From contig SKHS01000086.1 of NCBI GenBank assembly GCA_007116835.1, positions 1 to 7,056 of the forward strand: a stretch of 7,056 bases of DNA, written 5' to 3'. The position numbers were made by a program, and so were the translations under genes. Positions 1 through 5,178 of this stretch are shown here, one piece after another. The stretch comes from Halomonas sp. Lineage in GTDB: Bacteria; Pseudomonadota; Gammaproteobacteria; Pseudomonadales; Halomonadaceae. Numbering within the stretch: position 1 is the stretch's first letter; each line of letters starts with the position of its first letter. The notes below the pieces were generated by a model. That model saw only the letters and a program-made list of their open reading frames with translations. It made no database searches and was not told where the DNA came from.

Positions 1-58
1 CCGAGGTCAGTGTCTGCTGTTCAGAATCAGTGAGAGGGGCAACAAAGCGCTTTTCCAT
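1..58 (-). CDS. N-terminal fragment of a putative IS630-type transposase (cut by the left edge)
   Basis: An open frame starts with ATG at 58 and reads leftwards off the window, giving 19 residues beginning MEKRFVAPLTDSEQQTL. The pattern of a short beta-like start (RFVAPLT) followed by an acidic and glutamine-rich helix (DSEQQTL) resembles the N-terminus of IS630-family transposases, just ahead of their helix-turn-helix domain. That family uses a DDE nuclease for cut-and-paste transposition into TA dinucleotides. Only the extreme N-terminus is visible, so neither the DNA-binding nor the catalytic part can be checked. The Shine-Dalgarno site is weak, which is common for transposases. The element's end should lie between 59 and about 200, but I could not place a terminal repeat because the other end is outside the window. 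It could instead be an unrelated protein. Confidence 0.42.
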   Translation of the reverse strand, partial: MEKRFVAPLTDSEQQTLTS

Positions 59-67
59 GGTTCCGTC

Positions 68-88
68 CGTGTCAGAAATCCTGACATG
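68..88. repeat. Inverted repeat upstream of the left-edge gene
   Basis: TGTCAG (70-75) and CTGACA (81-86) form a perfect 6-bp inverted repeat around a 5-base spacer. An outer G-T wobble and C-G pair extend it to 68-88. It sits 12 bases upstream of the putative transposase start and has no T-run on either side, so it is not a clear terminator. It could be an operator, a leader hairpin that limits translation of the transposase, or part of an insertion-sequence end. The symmetry is seen directly; the role is unknown. Confidence 0.4.
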
Positions 89-165
89 AAGGTTACACGA
101 AAATTTATGATCAGGCACTTAACGACGTACTACCTATGGCACAACGGCGCTTGCTACTCTCATCT

Positions 166-182
166 CACACGCTAAGCGTGTG
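166..182. promoter_or_regulatory. Perfect 17-bp palindromic site upstream of the DJ-1/PfpI gene
   Basis: CACACGC (166-172) and GCGTGTG (176-182) are exact inverted repeats around the spacer TAA. The site lies 37 bases before the DJ-1/PfpI start codon and just upstream of an AT-rich TATAAAT (194-200) that resembles a -10 box. No good -35 box is present at the usual spacing, because the palindrome occupies that position. This arrangement fits an operator for a dimeric regulator. A caveat is that transcription from this -10 box would start almost on the ribosome binding site, so the true promoter may lie further upstream, for example using TTGCTA at 151-156. Confidence 0.45.
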
Positions 183-206
183 CTCTGCACCTCTATAAAT
201 AACGAC

Positions 207-212
207 AAGGAG
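207..212 (+). promoter_or_regulatory. Ribosome binding site of the DJ-1/PfpI gene
   Basis: AAGGAG lies 7 bases upstream of the ATG at 220. This strong match and spacing support that start codon. Confidence 0.8.
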
Positions 213-219
213 AACTGAG

Positions 220-789
220 ATGAGCAGCAAGCGTATTTTAATGATTACCGGTGACTTTACCGAAGATTACGAAACCATGGTGCCTTTCCAGACGTTAATG
301 GCAGTTGGTCACCATGTTGATGCGGTATGCCCTGATAAGGCGTCTGGCGATACAGTGGCCACGGCGATTCATGACTTTGAAGGCGACCAAACCTACACCG
401 AAAAACCCGGCCATCGCTTCGCGCTAAACGCTGATTTTGCCAACACTAATCCTGCGGACTACGACGCTTTAGTGATTCCAGGTGGTCGCGCACCGGAATA
501 TCTGCGGCTAAACCAAGATGTGCTGACCATGGTGAAGCACTTTTTTGATACCCAGAAACCGGTCGCTGCCATCTGCCACGGCGCGCAGCTGCTGGCCGCC
601 GCTAAGGTATTAGAAGGTCGGCAGTGCTCGGCTTATCCTGCGTGCCAGCCTGAAGTGGAGCTTGCCGGTGGTCATTTCGCCAACCTGGAGGTCACCGATG
701 CAGTAACGGATGGCAATTTGGTAACCGCGCCCGCATGGCCTGCGCACCCTGCATGGCTTGCTCAGTTTATGGCGCTGCTTGATAAGTAA
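220..789 (+). CDS. DJ-1/PfpI family protein, probable glyoxalase III-like or deglycase-like enzyme
   Basis: This 189-residue protein covers one complete DJ-1/PfpI domain. The nucleophile elbow AICHG places Cys119 and His120 at the active site, and Glu18 in the EDYE motif near the N-terminus is positioned as the conserved acidic partner of the cysteine. Further hallmarks are IPGGRAPEYL (86-95) and the C-terminal DGNLVTAPAWPAHP segment (164-177). These, with FEGDQTY (53-59), closely resemble each half of plant DJ-1D, a tandem-domain protein reported to turn methylglyoxal into lactate without glutathione. Bacterial relatives such as PfpI and YhbO have been described as proteases, chaperones or deglycases, so the exact reaction is unsettled. 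No signal peptide or membrane segment is present, which suggests a cytosolic protein. It appears to be a single-gene unit with a perfect palindrome upstream. Confidence 0.9.
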   Translation: MSSKRILMITGDFTEDYETMVPFQTLMAVGHHVDAVCPDKASGDTVATAIHDFEGDQTYTEKPGHRFALNADFANTNPADYDALVIPGGRAPEYLRLNQDVLTMVKHFFDTQKPVAAICHGAQLLAAAKVLEGRQCSAYPACQPEVELAGGHFANLEVTDAVTDGNLVTAPAWPAHPAWLAQFMALLDK

Positions 790-810
790 GCGTGGGGATT
801 AAGGGGTGGT

Positions 811-833
811 TGCGCCCAGCTAAATCGGGCGCA
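811..833 (+). terminator. Hairpin after the DJ-1/PfpI gene, possible weak terminator
   Basis: TGCGCCC (811-817) pairs perfectly with GGGCGCA (827-833) around a 9-base loop, 21 bases after the stop codon. The GC-rich stem suits a terminator, but no T-run follows, so intrinsic termination would be weak. It could instead protect the mRNA 3' end. Confidence 0.4.
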
Positions 834-900
834 TCAATGGATTGGTGACTAAGCTGAAAGAGGTGGCGACACCGCCTAGCGATGCCGAGAGGCAATACCT

Positions 901-1263
901 ATGTGCAGACTATTTATTGATGCTGACCCTGAACTGTGGCGCAGTGCCACCCACTCGTTGCGTATTGATGGCATGGTGACCAGCGTGCGCATGGAAAACT
1001 ACTTTTGGCACTTGCTAGAAGAGATGGCTCAACGGGATGGGATGAACACTGCTCAGTTGATCACGCGGCTCTATCATGAGTCGATCGATGCGGGGCATGA
1101 CCTTGGTAATTTCACTTCGTTTTTGCGTGTTTGTGCACTGCGCTACCAAGCGTTGCAACTCAGCGGCGATATTCCAAGAAGCAGGGACGTGGCGATTGGC
1201 TCACTGGACGCGCAGCAGATTTTGACAAGAGAAACTGCCACGCAGACCAAGCAGGTGCATTGA
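901..1263 (+). CDS. Ribbon-helix-helix domain protein, putative DNA-binding regulator
   Basis: The 120-residue product carries one ribbon-helix-helix-like unit. Residues 18-32 (HSLRIDGMVTSVRME) read as the DNA-contacting beta strand, followed by a helix at about 33-46 and a second at 49-62 (NTAQLITRLYHES). A third helical stretch, NFTSFLRVCALRYQ (70-83), is typical of the RHH_4-type proteins found in many proteobacteria. The C-terminal 35 residues are polar and probably flexible. Such proteins bind DNA as dimers; the target is unknown. No toxin gene adjoins it, which argues against a toxin-antitoxin antitoxin. GAGAGG at 887-892, 8 bases before the ATG, supports the start. Its stop lies only 8 bases from the end of the opposing DUF1499 gene. 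Confidence 0.75.
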   Translation: MCRLFIDADPELWRSATHSLRIDGMVTSVRMENYFWHLLEEMAQRDGMNTAQLITRLYHESIDAGHDLGNFTSFLRVCALRYQALQLSGDIPRSRDVAIGSLDAQQILTRETATQTKQVH

Positions 1264-1271
1264 CGACGTTG

Positions 1272-2048
1272 TTAAGCGTCCACGTCCAAGCGCTTACGAA
1301 GCCCATCGAGAAATACCTCAATGCGCCGTGCATTGGTGCCTATATCGCTGGCCCCCAGCCGGGATGCCGAGCGCATATCAACCTGCACGCTGTCTTGTCG
1401 CTCGGTCAGGCGGATGATGACATCATCTTCAAAGCCAAACCAACGGGTTGTCGCGGTTGCTTCAATGGTGTTCTCGGTGATCGCTGCAATTTGCCAGCCT
1501 GACGCTTCTACTTCCGCCTGGGCTGCCGCAAGAACGGTGACTTTAGGCGCCATTACGTGCAAAGGCTGTACGTTTGGATAGGCCGTTTGCTGCTGGCGTG
1601 CGGTGGCTTCTCCAGGGTAATCAACGGCGTTAGGCGCTGCCTCGCGGGCATCGCGAAGCGCCACAAAAGCAGGCGGGTGCTGTGTATCGGTGGTGATATC
1701 GTGAATGACTGGTGCTTGTTGGGCATTTTGCCACTGCTGCCATGGCATATATAACAGGGCGGCGGTCGCAACCATAACCAAGATAGCCACGATGCCAGCA
1801 CCAAAACGGCGGGTAAAGGCGCTTATCAGTAACAGTAAAACGCTTAGGGCTACCGCGCCCGTGGCCGCATACACCCCATTTCGCATAAGGTTGAAGGCAT
1901 CGCCCAGGCCAATCATTTCCCAGCGATAGGCTGGCCCCGCACCGGCCAACAATAAGGCGGCTGCGATGAGCGCGATGACGCTGAGCCAGGCGAGTAAGCG
2001 TGACCAGCTGCCTGCTTTGCGCCGCTGATGATGTGCTCCTTTTATCAT
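1272..2048 (-). CDS. Membrane protein with a C-terminal DUF1499 domain
   Basis: The 258-residue product begins with a short basic segment (HHQRRK), then three likely membrane helices at about 18-36, 60-78 and 83-101, and ends in a soluble domain from about 112 to 255. That domain carries the features of DUF1499: PVIHDITTDTQHPPAF (113-128), IEATATTRWFGFEDD (195-209) and VDMRSASRLGASDIGTNARRI (223-243). The function of DUF1499 is not known to me. Whether the domain faces the periplasm or the cytoplasm depends on the orientation of an odd number of helices and cannot be settled here. AGGAGG at 2053-2058, 4 bases before the ATG, gives a strong but close ribosome binding site. It follows the DUF3820 gene by 22 bases on the same strand and is probably cotranscribed with it. 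Confidence 0.85.
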   Translation of the reverse strand: MIKGAHHQRRKAGSWSRLLAWLSVIALIAAALLLAGAGPAYRWEMIGLGDAFNLMRNGVYAATGAVALSVLLLLISAFTRRFGAGIVAILVMVATAALLYMPWQQWQNAQQAPVIHDITTDTQHPPAFVALRDAREAAPNAVDYPGEATARQQQTAYPNVQPLHVMAPKVTVLAAAQAEVEASGWQIAAITENTIEATATTRWFGFEDDVIIRLTERQDSVQVDMRSASRLGASDIGTNARRIEVFLDGLRKRLDVDA

Positions 2049-2070
2049 GCCGCCTCCTAATACACGGTCT

Positions 2071-2298
2071 TTAACGTTGATTACGCGGTTTTTTACGCAG
2101 TGGGTTCAGCAAGTCGCTCAAGCCATTGTGGTCAATCTCATACATTAAGTGTAGGAGTTGGCCAATTTCTCCGTTTGGAAATCCTTCCCTGGCAAACCAG
2201 TTCAAATAAGGGCCCGGCAAGTCGGCAATCAGCCAGCCTTCGTATTTACCAAACGGCATAGTGCGCGTCACAAGCTTCTCAAGGTCTTCGGGATTCAT
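2071..2298 (-). CDS. Small DUF3820 family protein
   Basis: The product is 75 residues and matches the DUF3820 pattern: TMPFGKYEGWLIADLPGPYL (13-32) followed by NWFAREGFPNGEIGQLL (33-49) and a short basic tail. Pfam calls this group a putative quorum-sensing-regulated virulence factor, a name resting on a Pseudomonas member; no biochemical role is established. It has no signal peptide or membrane helix. The length is close to the usual size for the family, so it is intact. The ribosome binding site is weak (AGAG about 8 bases upstream). It is the first gene of a probable two-gene minus-strand unit with the DUF1499 gene and is divergent from the VOC gene across a 184-base gap. Confidence 0.82.
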   Translation of the reverse strand: MNPEDLEKLVTRTMPFGKYEGWLIADLPGPYLNWFAREGFPNGEIGQLLHLMYEIDHNGLSDLLNPLRKKPRNQR

Positions 2299-2482
2299 GC
2301 GTTAAGCTCTATTTAATGTACTGATCTAAGGCGTATTTCAGTCGTGGTTAACAAACGATTGATGTTATTTTTTGACGGTGCGTTTTAGGATGTTTGCACA
2401 GTGGCAGCGCCGTGCGCTAGTCATAGCAAGAAACTCGATTGCCGGATGTTAATCACGCAACGCAAATCTACGGGAGACACCC
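2299..2482. promoter_or_regulatory. Divergent promoter region between the DUF3820 and VOC genes
   Basis: This 184-base gap must contain starts for both directions. Visible symmetry includes TAACA (2349-2353) with TGTTA (2363-2367), and AGCGC (2406-2410) with GCGCT (2414-2418) separated by CGT. A TTGACG at 2372-2377 matches a -35 box on the plus strand, but no convincing -10 box follows at 16-18 bases. GGGAG at 2472-2476 is the ribosome binding site of the VOC gene. The promoter positions remain unresolved. Confidence 0.35.
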
Positions 2483-2908
2483 ATGAGCCTTTCCCCTTTT
2501 CACTTGGCCATTCCTGTTTACGATGTCGCTTTGGCCCGAGCGTTTTATAACGATGTATTTGGTCTAGAGGAGGGGCGCTCTAGCGACCACTGGGTTGATT
2601 TTGATTTTTTTGGCCATCAGCTGGTGATTCATGAGCATCCGAAGACGCCAGGCCAAGAGAGTGCCCACACTAACTCGGTCGATGGCCACAACGTGCCGGT
2701 GCCGCACTTTGGGGTGATTTTAGAGTGGCAGGAGTGGGAGGCCCTGGCCGAGCGCTTAACCGCGCGAGGTACGGATTTCGTGATTGAGCCTTACGTTCGT
2801 TTTCAAGGCGAAGTGGGTGAACAGGCCACCATGTTCCTCCTTGACCCCTGTGGCAATGCCCTGGAGTTCAAAGCCTTTAAAGATAAGCGCCAGATTTTTG
2901 CGAAATAG
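2483..2908 (+). CDS. VOC family protein, glyoxalase/dioxygenase fold (COG3565-like)
   Basis: The 141-residue product has the paired beta-alpha-beta-beta-beta layout of the vicinal oxygen chelate superfamily. The first module starts with FHLAIPVYDVALARAFYNDV (6-25) and the second with PHFGVIL (74-80), ending in the typical LDPCGNALEFKAF (120-132). Candidate metal ligands at the expected strand positions are His7, His50, His75 and Glu128. The sequence most resembles the group labelled predicted dioxygenase of the extradiol family. Its substrate is unknown, and family members can be isomerases, dioxygenases or resistance proteins, so it should not be called glyoxalase I. The start is supported by GGGAG 6 bases upstream. 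It stands alone on its strand and converges with the AraC-type regulator 19 bases away. Confidence 0.85.
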   Translation: MSLSPFHLAIPVYDVALARAFYNDVFGLEEGRSSDHWVDFDFFGHQLVIHEHPKTPGQESAHTNSVDGHNVPVPHFGVILEWQEWEALAERLTARGTDFVIEPYVRFQGEVGEQATMFLLDPCGNALEFKAFKDKRQIFAK

Positions 2909-2923
2909 GCGGTTCGATACCGC
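2909..2923. terminator. Small hairpin in the 19-base gap between convergent genes
   Basis: GCGGT (2909-2913) and ACCGC (2919-2923) are perfect inverted repeats around TCGAT, starting directly after the VOC stop codon and ending 4 bases before the stop codon of the opposing regulator gene. The position suits a shared two-way terminator, but the stem is short and no T-run is present on either strand, so termination here is uncertain. Confidence 0.35.
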
Positions 2924-2927
2924 ATGT

Positions 2928-3824
2928 TCAGGCACGCAGCGCCTGTTCCTGGCGCCTATGCTGCAGCGGCGGCGCGCCAAAGTAGCGCTTATAGTCGCGG
3001 CTGAATTGGGGCACGCTGCGATAGCCAACGGCCAATGCTGCCTGATTGACATTGTGGCTATCCTGCAGCAACAGCTGCTGCGCTTTAATCAAGCGCAGCC
3101 GCTTCAAATACTGAGCAGGAGAGGTATGAGTAATCTGTTTAAAGTGCTGATGAAACGTTGATACGCTCATATTGGCCTGCTGGGCTAGCTGCTCAACGCT
3201 AAAGTCATCGGCAAAGTGGGCATGAAGCGTCGAAAGCACCTGTACGATGCGTGAATAGTGGCCGTGGCCTTTGACCAGCGCCCGCAGGGCGGTGCCTTGT
3301 TCACCTTTTAATGCTTCAAATACCACCTCTCTGATACGCGCTTCACCCATGGTAGCGGACTCTATGTCGTCGTGCAGCGTGCTCGCCAGCCGCAGCATGG
3401 CGGCCTGCATACCGTCGTTCATTGCGACAGAAGCCATGGGTTTTGGTGCTGAGTGTGATAGGCCAAGGTCACCCATCGTGGTGACCATTTCGCTGAGTAA
3501 GGCTGGGTCTAGGGTGACTGAAATACCCAGTAGGGGGGCTTCGGGTGAGCCATCGGTCTCACACTCAAAGGGCAGGGGCAAGGTTTGTACGAGATAGTGG
3601 CCGGGGTTGTAATGAATTTCCCTGTCGCCTAAATAGCCCACTTTTCGCCCTTGGGCGATGATAATTAAGCTTGGCTCATACATCAGTGGCGTACGCTCTT
3701 GTCGCCTTCCTAAGCAAAGCAAATTCACCCGTGGCAAGCGTGAAGCACTTAGGCCGTCTCTGGTCACTAATGGTGCGATTAATTGGGCGAGTGCGCTGCC
3801 GGCATTAGCGGTGCTAGCCACCAT
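2928..3824 (-). CDS. AraC-family transcriptional regulator with an AraC_N (YqhC-type) sensor domain
   Basis: The 298-residue protein has an N-terminal cupin-like AraC_N domain at about 20-170, recognised by PSLIIIAQGRKVGYLGDREI (51-70) and HYLVQTLPLPFE (76-87). The C-terminal DNA-binding domain has two helix-turn-helix units: SVEQLAQQANMSVSTFHQHF (209-228) and NQAALAVGYRSVPQFSRDYK (260-279), the second leading into the family's KRYFG motif. AraC_N proteins include E. coli YqhC, which activates the aldehyde reductase gene yqhD in response to aldehydes. This gene is head to head with an alcohol dehydrogenase gene, so it probably controls that gene and possibly itself. The inducer is inferred, not visible. 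GGAGG about 4 bases upstream of the ATG supports the start. Confidence 0.9.
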   Translation of the reverse strand: MVASTANAGSALAQLIAPLVTRDGLSASRLPRVNLLCLGRRQERTPLMYEPSLIIIAQGRKVGYLGDREIHYNPGHYLVQTLPLPFECETDGSPEAPLLGISVTLDPALLSEMVTTMGDLGLSHSAPKPMASVAMNDGMQAAMLRLASTLHDDIESATMGEARIREVVFEALKGEQGTALRALVKGHGHYSRIVQVLSTLHAHFADDFSVEQLAQQANMSVSTFHQHFKQITHTSPAQYLKRLRLIKAQQLLLQDSHNVNQAALAVGYRSVPQFSRDYKRYFGAPPLQHRRQEQALRA

Positions 3825-3860
3825 TGCTCCTCCGTACCTAGTCTGATGTCAGTATTAAAC

Positions 3861-3890
3861 GATGATTATGATGTTTTTCCGATATTTTTT
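3861..3890. promoter_or_regulatory. Tandem GAT-T-rich direct repeats, candidate operator for the AraC-type regulator
   Basis: GATGTTTTT (3870-3878) and GATATTTTT (3881-3889) agree at 8 of 9 bases and start 11 bases apart, about one helical turn. A looser copy, GATGATTAT, begins at 3861. Directly repeated half-sites on one face of the helix are typical for AraC-family regulators. The repeats lie 37-67 bases upstream of the regulator gene and about 130-160 bases upstream of the dehydrogenase gene. The T-runs could also arise by chance in this AT-rich gap. Confidence 0.4.
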
Positions 3891-3899
3891 GTTATTTTA

Positions 3900-3955
3900 T
3901 TGCATTTGTATAGAGAAATGAGCAAAAAATACGGAGCTTTTCTCATCGCTATCTA
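3900..3955 (+). promoter_or_regulatory. Probable promoter zone of the alcohol dehydrogenase gene
   Basis: The AT-rich stretch contains TATAGA (3909-3914), a fair -10 match, without a good -35 box, as expected for a promoter that needs an activator. TTGCAT (3900-3905) is an alternative -35 box with AAAAAT (3925-3930) 19 bases on. Imperfect inverted copies of ATGAG-AAAA flank 3917-3946 (AATGAGCAAAA against the reverse of CTTTTCTCATC). The exact start cannot be chosen by eye. Confidence 0.3.
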
Positions 3956-4010
3956 ACGCCTGGCAACGAATAATGGAAACACTGACTCGCACGCGCGAGA
4001 CGTTTTAAAA

Positions 4011-4016
4011 AAGGAG
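4011..4016 (+). promoter_or_regulatory. Ribosome binding site of the alcohol dehydrogenase gene
   Basis: AAGGAG lies 5 bases before the ATG at 4022, in an A/T-rich context that favours efficient translation. Confidence 0.8.
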
Positions 4017-4021
4017 TTTTC

Positions 4022-5086
4022 ATGAGCCAAGCAAAATCTTACGCTGCGTTTTCAGCAGACAAACCGCTCGCACCGTTTACCTTTGATCGTCGTGAGCCAC
4101 GCTCAGACGATGTTGCTATCGAAATCCTTTATTGTGGTGTGTGCCATAGTGATCTGCATTTTGCCCGCAATGACTGGGGCATGACCCAATACCCTGTGGT
4201 ACCTGGGCATGAAATTGTTGGCCGCGTGACCTCTATTGGCAGCAACGTAACGCGCTTCAAAACCGGCGACCTAGTGGGTGTTGGCTGTATGGTCGACGCT
4301 TGCCGCACTTGCTCAGCCTGTCAAGATGGCGTGGAGCAATACTGTTTGGAAGGCTTCACCATGACCTACGGTAGCCCCGACCGCCAAGACGGTACGTTAA
4401 CCCAGGGCGGCTACTCTGATTCTATCGTGGTGAGCGAGCACTTCGTGCTGAAAATGCCAGAGGGTATTGACCTGGCATCCGCCGCGCCTATTCTGTGTGC
4501 TGGTATCACTACTTATTCGCCGCTAAAGCACTTTGGTGTTGGCAACAGCCACAAAATTGGCGTGATTGGCATGGGTGGCTTGGGCCATATGGGGGTGAAA
4601 CTAGCCAAGGCACTGGGCGCGGAAGTGACCGTGTTTACTCGCTCTGACGCCAAGGTAGAAGAAGCCAAGCGTAACGGAGCCGATCATGTGGTGGTGTCGA
4701 GTGATCAAGCGCAGATGAAAGCCGTCGCTGGCACGTTCGACTTCATGCTTGATACGGTGCCTGTTCAGCATGACCTAAACCCTTACTTAGCGACACTGAA
4801 GTACAACGGTACGCATATCATTGTTGGGCTGCTGGAGCCAATTGAGCCCGCCATTGAAGCCTTTAATCTGGTATTCAAACGCCGTGTGGTGGCTGGTTCG
4901 CTGATTGGTGGTATCGCCGAAACTGAAGAGCTACTGGCGCTATGTGCTGAGCACAATATCACCTGCGATATTGAGATGCTGGATATCAACAATATCAACG
5001 AGGGTTTCGAGCGCATGGAGAAAGGCGATGTGCGCTATCGTTTTGTGATTGATATGGCGACGTTGAACAAAAATACCGCAGCGTAG
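4022..5086 (+). CDS. Zinc-dependent NAD(P)-linked alcohol dehydrogenase / aldehyde reductase (YahK/cinnamyl-ADH type)
   Basis: The 354-residue protein is a full-length medium-chain dehydrogenase. Catalytic zinc ligands are Cys41 (in CGVCHSD), His63 with Glu64 (PGHEIVG) and Cys159 (ILCAG). The structural zinc site is Cys94, Cys97, Cys100 and Cys108. The Rossmann domain has GMGGLGHMG (183-191), and the second strand ends VFTRS (204-208) with arginine and serine rather than aspartate, which favours NADPH over NADH. Relatives such as E. coli YahK and plant cinnamyl alcohol dehydrogenases reduce a wide range of aldehydes. The cytosolic enzyme here probably does the same; its physiological substrate is unknown. 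It is divergent from an AraC-type regulator, its likely activator, and is followed by a terminator hairpin, so it forms a single-gene unit. Confidence 0.93.
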   Translation: MSQAKSYAAFSADKPLAPFTFDRREPRSDDVAIEILYCGVCHSDLHFARNDWGMTQYPVVPGHEIVGRVTSIGSNVTRFKTGDLVGVGCMVDACRTCSACQDGVEQYCLEGFTMTYGSPDRQDGTLTQGGYSDSIVVSEHFVLKMPEGIDLASAAPILCAGITTYSPLKHFGVGNSHKIGVIGMGGLGHMGVKLAKALGAEVTVFTRSDAKVEEAKRNGADHVVVSSDQAQMKAVAGTFDFMLDTVPVQHDLNPYLATLKYNGTHIIVGLLEPIEPAIEAFNLVFKRRVVAGSLIGGIAETEELLALCAEHNITCDIEMLDINNINEGFERMEKGDVRYRFVIDMATLNKNTAA

Positions 5087-5109
5087 TCCGCACTATCAAC
5101 AACCCGGGC

Positions 5110-5139
5110 ACACCCACCGTTAGCTAACAGTGGGTGTTT
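5110..5139 (+). terminator. Rho-independent terminator of the alcohol dehydrogenase gene
   Basis: ACACCCAC (5110-5117) pairs perfectly with GTGGGTGT (5130-5137), 23 bases after the stop codon. The enclosed segment is itself a 10-bp palindrome, GTTAGCTAAC (5119-5128), separated from the stem by a single C-A mismatch. The stem is followed by a short T-run before a C, giving a modest but credible plus-strand terminator. On the minus strand no T-run follows, so it is less likely to serve the opposing methyltransferase gene. Confidence 0.68.
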
Positions 5140-5178
5140 CGGGGGCTATCTATCGAGCGTTCTAGTACGTTATTGCAG

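Noticed and set aside
901..1263. Antitoxin of a toxin-antitoxin pair
   Set aside because: No toxin-like gene adjoins it; the next gene is convergent and encodes a DUF1499 membrane protein.
1131..1502. Plus-strand open frame overlapping the end of the ribbon-helix-helix gene and the DUF1499 gene
   Set aside because: It lies in another frame across two well-supported genes, has no ribosome binding site and its translation has no recognisable family features.
2483..2908. Assignment of the VOC protein as glyoxalase I (GloA)
   Set aside because: The overall pattern fits the COG3565-type predicted dioxygenases better, and the candidate metal ligands alone do not define glyoxalase I.
2784..3161. 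Plus-strand open frame across the VOC gene end and the start of the opposing AraC-type gene region
   Set aside because: It crosses the boundary of two genes with clear domains on opposite strands and shows no domain pattern of its own.
5119..5128. 10-bp palindrome GTTAGCTAAC as a separate operator
   Set aside because: It is enclosed by the terminator stem after the alcohol dehydrogenase gene and is better explained as the inner part of that hairpin.
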